DNA from: an uncultured Pseudanabaenaceae cyanobacterium
Lineage (GTDB): Bacteria; Cyanobacteriota; Cyanobacteriia; PCC-9006; JAAUQQ01
Assembly (NCBI GenBank): GCA_938015405.1
Contig: CALLPZ010000275.1
Location: 1 to 6,055, forward strand
DNA: 6,055 nt
Direction: 5' to 3'
Shown: piece after piece, positions 5,073-6,055 of the stretch
Layout: every line of letters starts with the position of its first letter
How positions within the stretch are numbered: the stretch's first letter is position 1
Notes under the pieces: model-generated
Database searches by the model: none
The model's input: the letters and a program-made list of their open reading frames with translations, nothing else
What the model was told of the DNA's origin: nothing
Program-made: the position numbers and the translations under genes

Positions 5073-5864
5073 ATGGTCCAGCTGTTAGGGGTATTCATTT
5101 TGGCTTGGAGCTTGCTACTGGGTCATAGCCCAGCCTGGGCAGCCCCTCCTTCCACCATTCCCCCAGAGTTTCAAGCCCTCACCTGGACCTATGACAGCGG
5201 CGAAAACAGCCATGGCCCCAGCCATTGGGGAGAGCTGGACTCAGAGTTTGCCTTGTGCGATCGCGGCCAACAGCAATCCCCAATCAATCTCCAAAATGCC
5301 AATCCCACTGATATCCCCAACCTAGACTTCCACTACCGCGCCAGCTCCGTCCAGGTACAAAACAATGGCCGCACCCTCCAGGTCAACTACGAACCGGGCA
5401 GCTATTTGATGTTAGAAGGGCAACGATTCGATCTGCTCCAGTTCCACTTCCATCACCCCAGCGAGCACAGCCTGGAAGGGCAGAATTACCCCATGGAGCT
5501 GCACCTCGTACATCGAGATCGCCAGGGCAAGCTCGCTGTCATTGGCATCATGATTGACAGGGGTGAAGAGAATCAGGGCCTTCGAGGGGTTTGGGAGAAC
5601 CTGGTCCCTGCCTACACCCCAGCCACAGAGACCTCGGCCCAAATAAATGCCAATCAGCTCCTCCCCGCCAAGGCGACCTCCTATCGCTATCGCGGCTCGC
5701 TCACCACGCCCCCCTGTAGCGAATCCGTGACCTGGATTGTGATGGAGCAACCCATCTACCTCTCTTCTCAGCAAATTACAGCCTTCACCCAACTCCTCCC
5801 AGCCAACAATCGCCCCCGCCAGTCAACCCATGGGCGATCGCTGCAACTGGATAGTTCCCCCTAA
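5073..5864 (+). CDS. ecaA: Periplasmic alpha-type carbonic anhydrase (EcaA-like)
   Basis: This 263-residue protein has a signal peptide (1-23, cleavage at AWA/AP), so it acts outside the plasma membrane, reversibly hydrating CO2 to bicarbonate. The alpha-class zinc site is complete: H125 and H127 in LQFHFHHPSEH and H144 in MELHLVH. E131 and T211 (in GSLTTPPCSE) match Glu106 and Thr199 of human CA II, and QQSPINL (67-73) is another family signature. C62 and C215 are placed like the disulfide pair of exported bacterial alpha-CAs. One difference stands out: the proton-shuttle histidine (His64 in human CA II, motif NNGH) is Arg100 here, in NNGRTLQVNY. Length is normal and the protein ends just after the usual C-terminal strand region, so it is complete. 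No Shine-Dalgarno is visible before the ATG. It follows a terminator, so it probably has its own promoter. Family is certain; the ecaA name follows cyanobacterial use. Confidence 0.96.
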   Translation: MVQLLGVFILAWSLLLGHSPAWAAPPSTIPPEFQALTWTYDSGENSHGPSHWGELDSEFALCDRGQQQSPINLQNANPTDIPNLDFHYRASSVQVQNNGRTLQVNYEPGSYLMLEGQRFDLLQFHFHHPSEHSLEGQNYPMELHLVHRDRQGKLAVIGIMIDRGEENQGLRGVWENLVPAYTPATETSAQINANQLLPAKATSYRYRGSLTTPPCSESVTWIVMEQPIYLSSQQITAFTQLLPANNRPRQSTHGRSLQLDSSP

Positions 5865-5875
5865 TCCCATCCGCG

Positions 5876-5956
5876 ATGCTCCTATTGGCGGAAGAAACAA
5901 CAGGCAGCTTCACGCAATATTTAGATGAATTCCTATTCCGCCAGCAAGGATATTAA
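5876..5956 (+). CDS. Doubtful 26-residue open frame after the carbonic anhydrase gene
   Basis: An ATG at 5876, 11 bp past the carbonic anhydrase stop, opens a 26-codon frame ending in TAA at 5954-5956. The peptide (MLLLAEETTGSFTQ, then YLDEFLFRQQGY) has a protein-like composition, but there is no ribosome site and no family I recognise. It may be a chance frame or the remnant of a larger gene. An inverted repeat overlaps it. Confidence 0.12.
   Translation: MLLLAEETTGSFTQYLDEFLFRQQGY
5880..5950. repeat. Inverted repeat TGGCGGAA/TTCCGCCA with outer TCCT/AGGA
   Basis: Eight perfect pairs (5886-5893 with 5936-5943) are extended by four more (5880-5883 with 5947-5950) across a 2-by-3 internal loop. 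The 42-nt spacer is AT-rich. It lies 16-86 bp past the carbonic anhydrase stop. No T-run follows, so it is not a standard terminator; a 3' stabilising stem or small mobile-element remnant is possible. The rest of the window to 6055 shows no gene, only a 24-codon minus-strand frame entering from the edge. Confidence 0.45.
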
Positions 5957-6055
5957 CCTCGTCGAAAGTTACCCTGAAATTACGTAAGAAGCACTAGCAT
6001 AGGACCACGGAAACCGACAAAACATTCAGCAGAATCTACTAACTCCTGCAAATGC

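Noticed and set aside
5412..5792. 126-codon minus-strand frame opposite the carbonic anhydrase
   Set aside because: It is antisense to a gene with a complete catalytic site and its translation has no family features.
5980..6054. 24-codon minus-strand frame entering from the right edge
   Set aside because: It is too short to tell a gene's C-terminus from chance, and the peptide is not recognisable.

Overview
The window looks like chromosomal DNA from a cyanobacterium. Six perfect copies of the octamer GCGATCGC (HIP1) occur in 6 kb, where about 0.1 would be expected by chance. The gene content also fits: a long pentapeptide-repeat protein, a periplasmic alpha-type carbonic anhydrase and a CbbY-type HAD phosphatase. 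I see no phage, IS or CRISPR features and no tRNA or rRNA. I cannot name the genus.

Layout from left to right. At 1-512 (minus strand) is the N-terminal part of an exported Pro/Ala-rich protein that runs off the left edge. Positions 513-1359 hold no convincing gene, only an inverted repeat and a startless open frame. At 1360-2157 (plus) is a TauE/SafE-family membrane transporter. It converges on a small exported protein of unknown function at 2326-2805 (minus), and the 168-bp gap between them carries hairpins, one of which resembles a minus-strand terminator. At 2999-3808 (minus) is the CbbY-like sugar-bisphosphate phosphatase. A 456-bp divergent intergenic region (3809-4264) follows and is the most structured non-coding part of the window: a strong inverted repeat, a hairpin followed by eight T's that looks like a plus-strand terminator with no gene in front of it (so possibly a small RNA), and a second inverted repeat near the predicted transcript start of the next gene. 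At 4265-4900 (plus) is a protein with 30 uninterrupted pentapeptide repeats, followed by a strong terminator. At 5073-5864 (plus) is the exported alpha-carbonic anhydrase. The last 190 bp hold an inverted repeat and only tiny open frames.

The genes look mostly monocistronic: the gaps between CDSs are 168 bp or more and include terminator-like hairpins. Two products touch carbon metabolism. CbbY-type enzymes remove the Rubisco inhibitor xylulose-1,5-bisphosphate, and periplasmic carbonic anhydrase interconverts CO2 and bicarbonate outside the plasma membrane. The two genes are not in one operon, so any link is only inferred. I see no clearly new multi-gene system. The best leads are the candidate small RNA at about 3967-4051, the carbonic anhydrase that lacks the usual proton-shuttle histidine, and the uncharacterised exported proteins.
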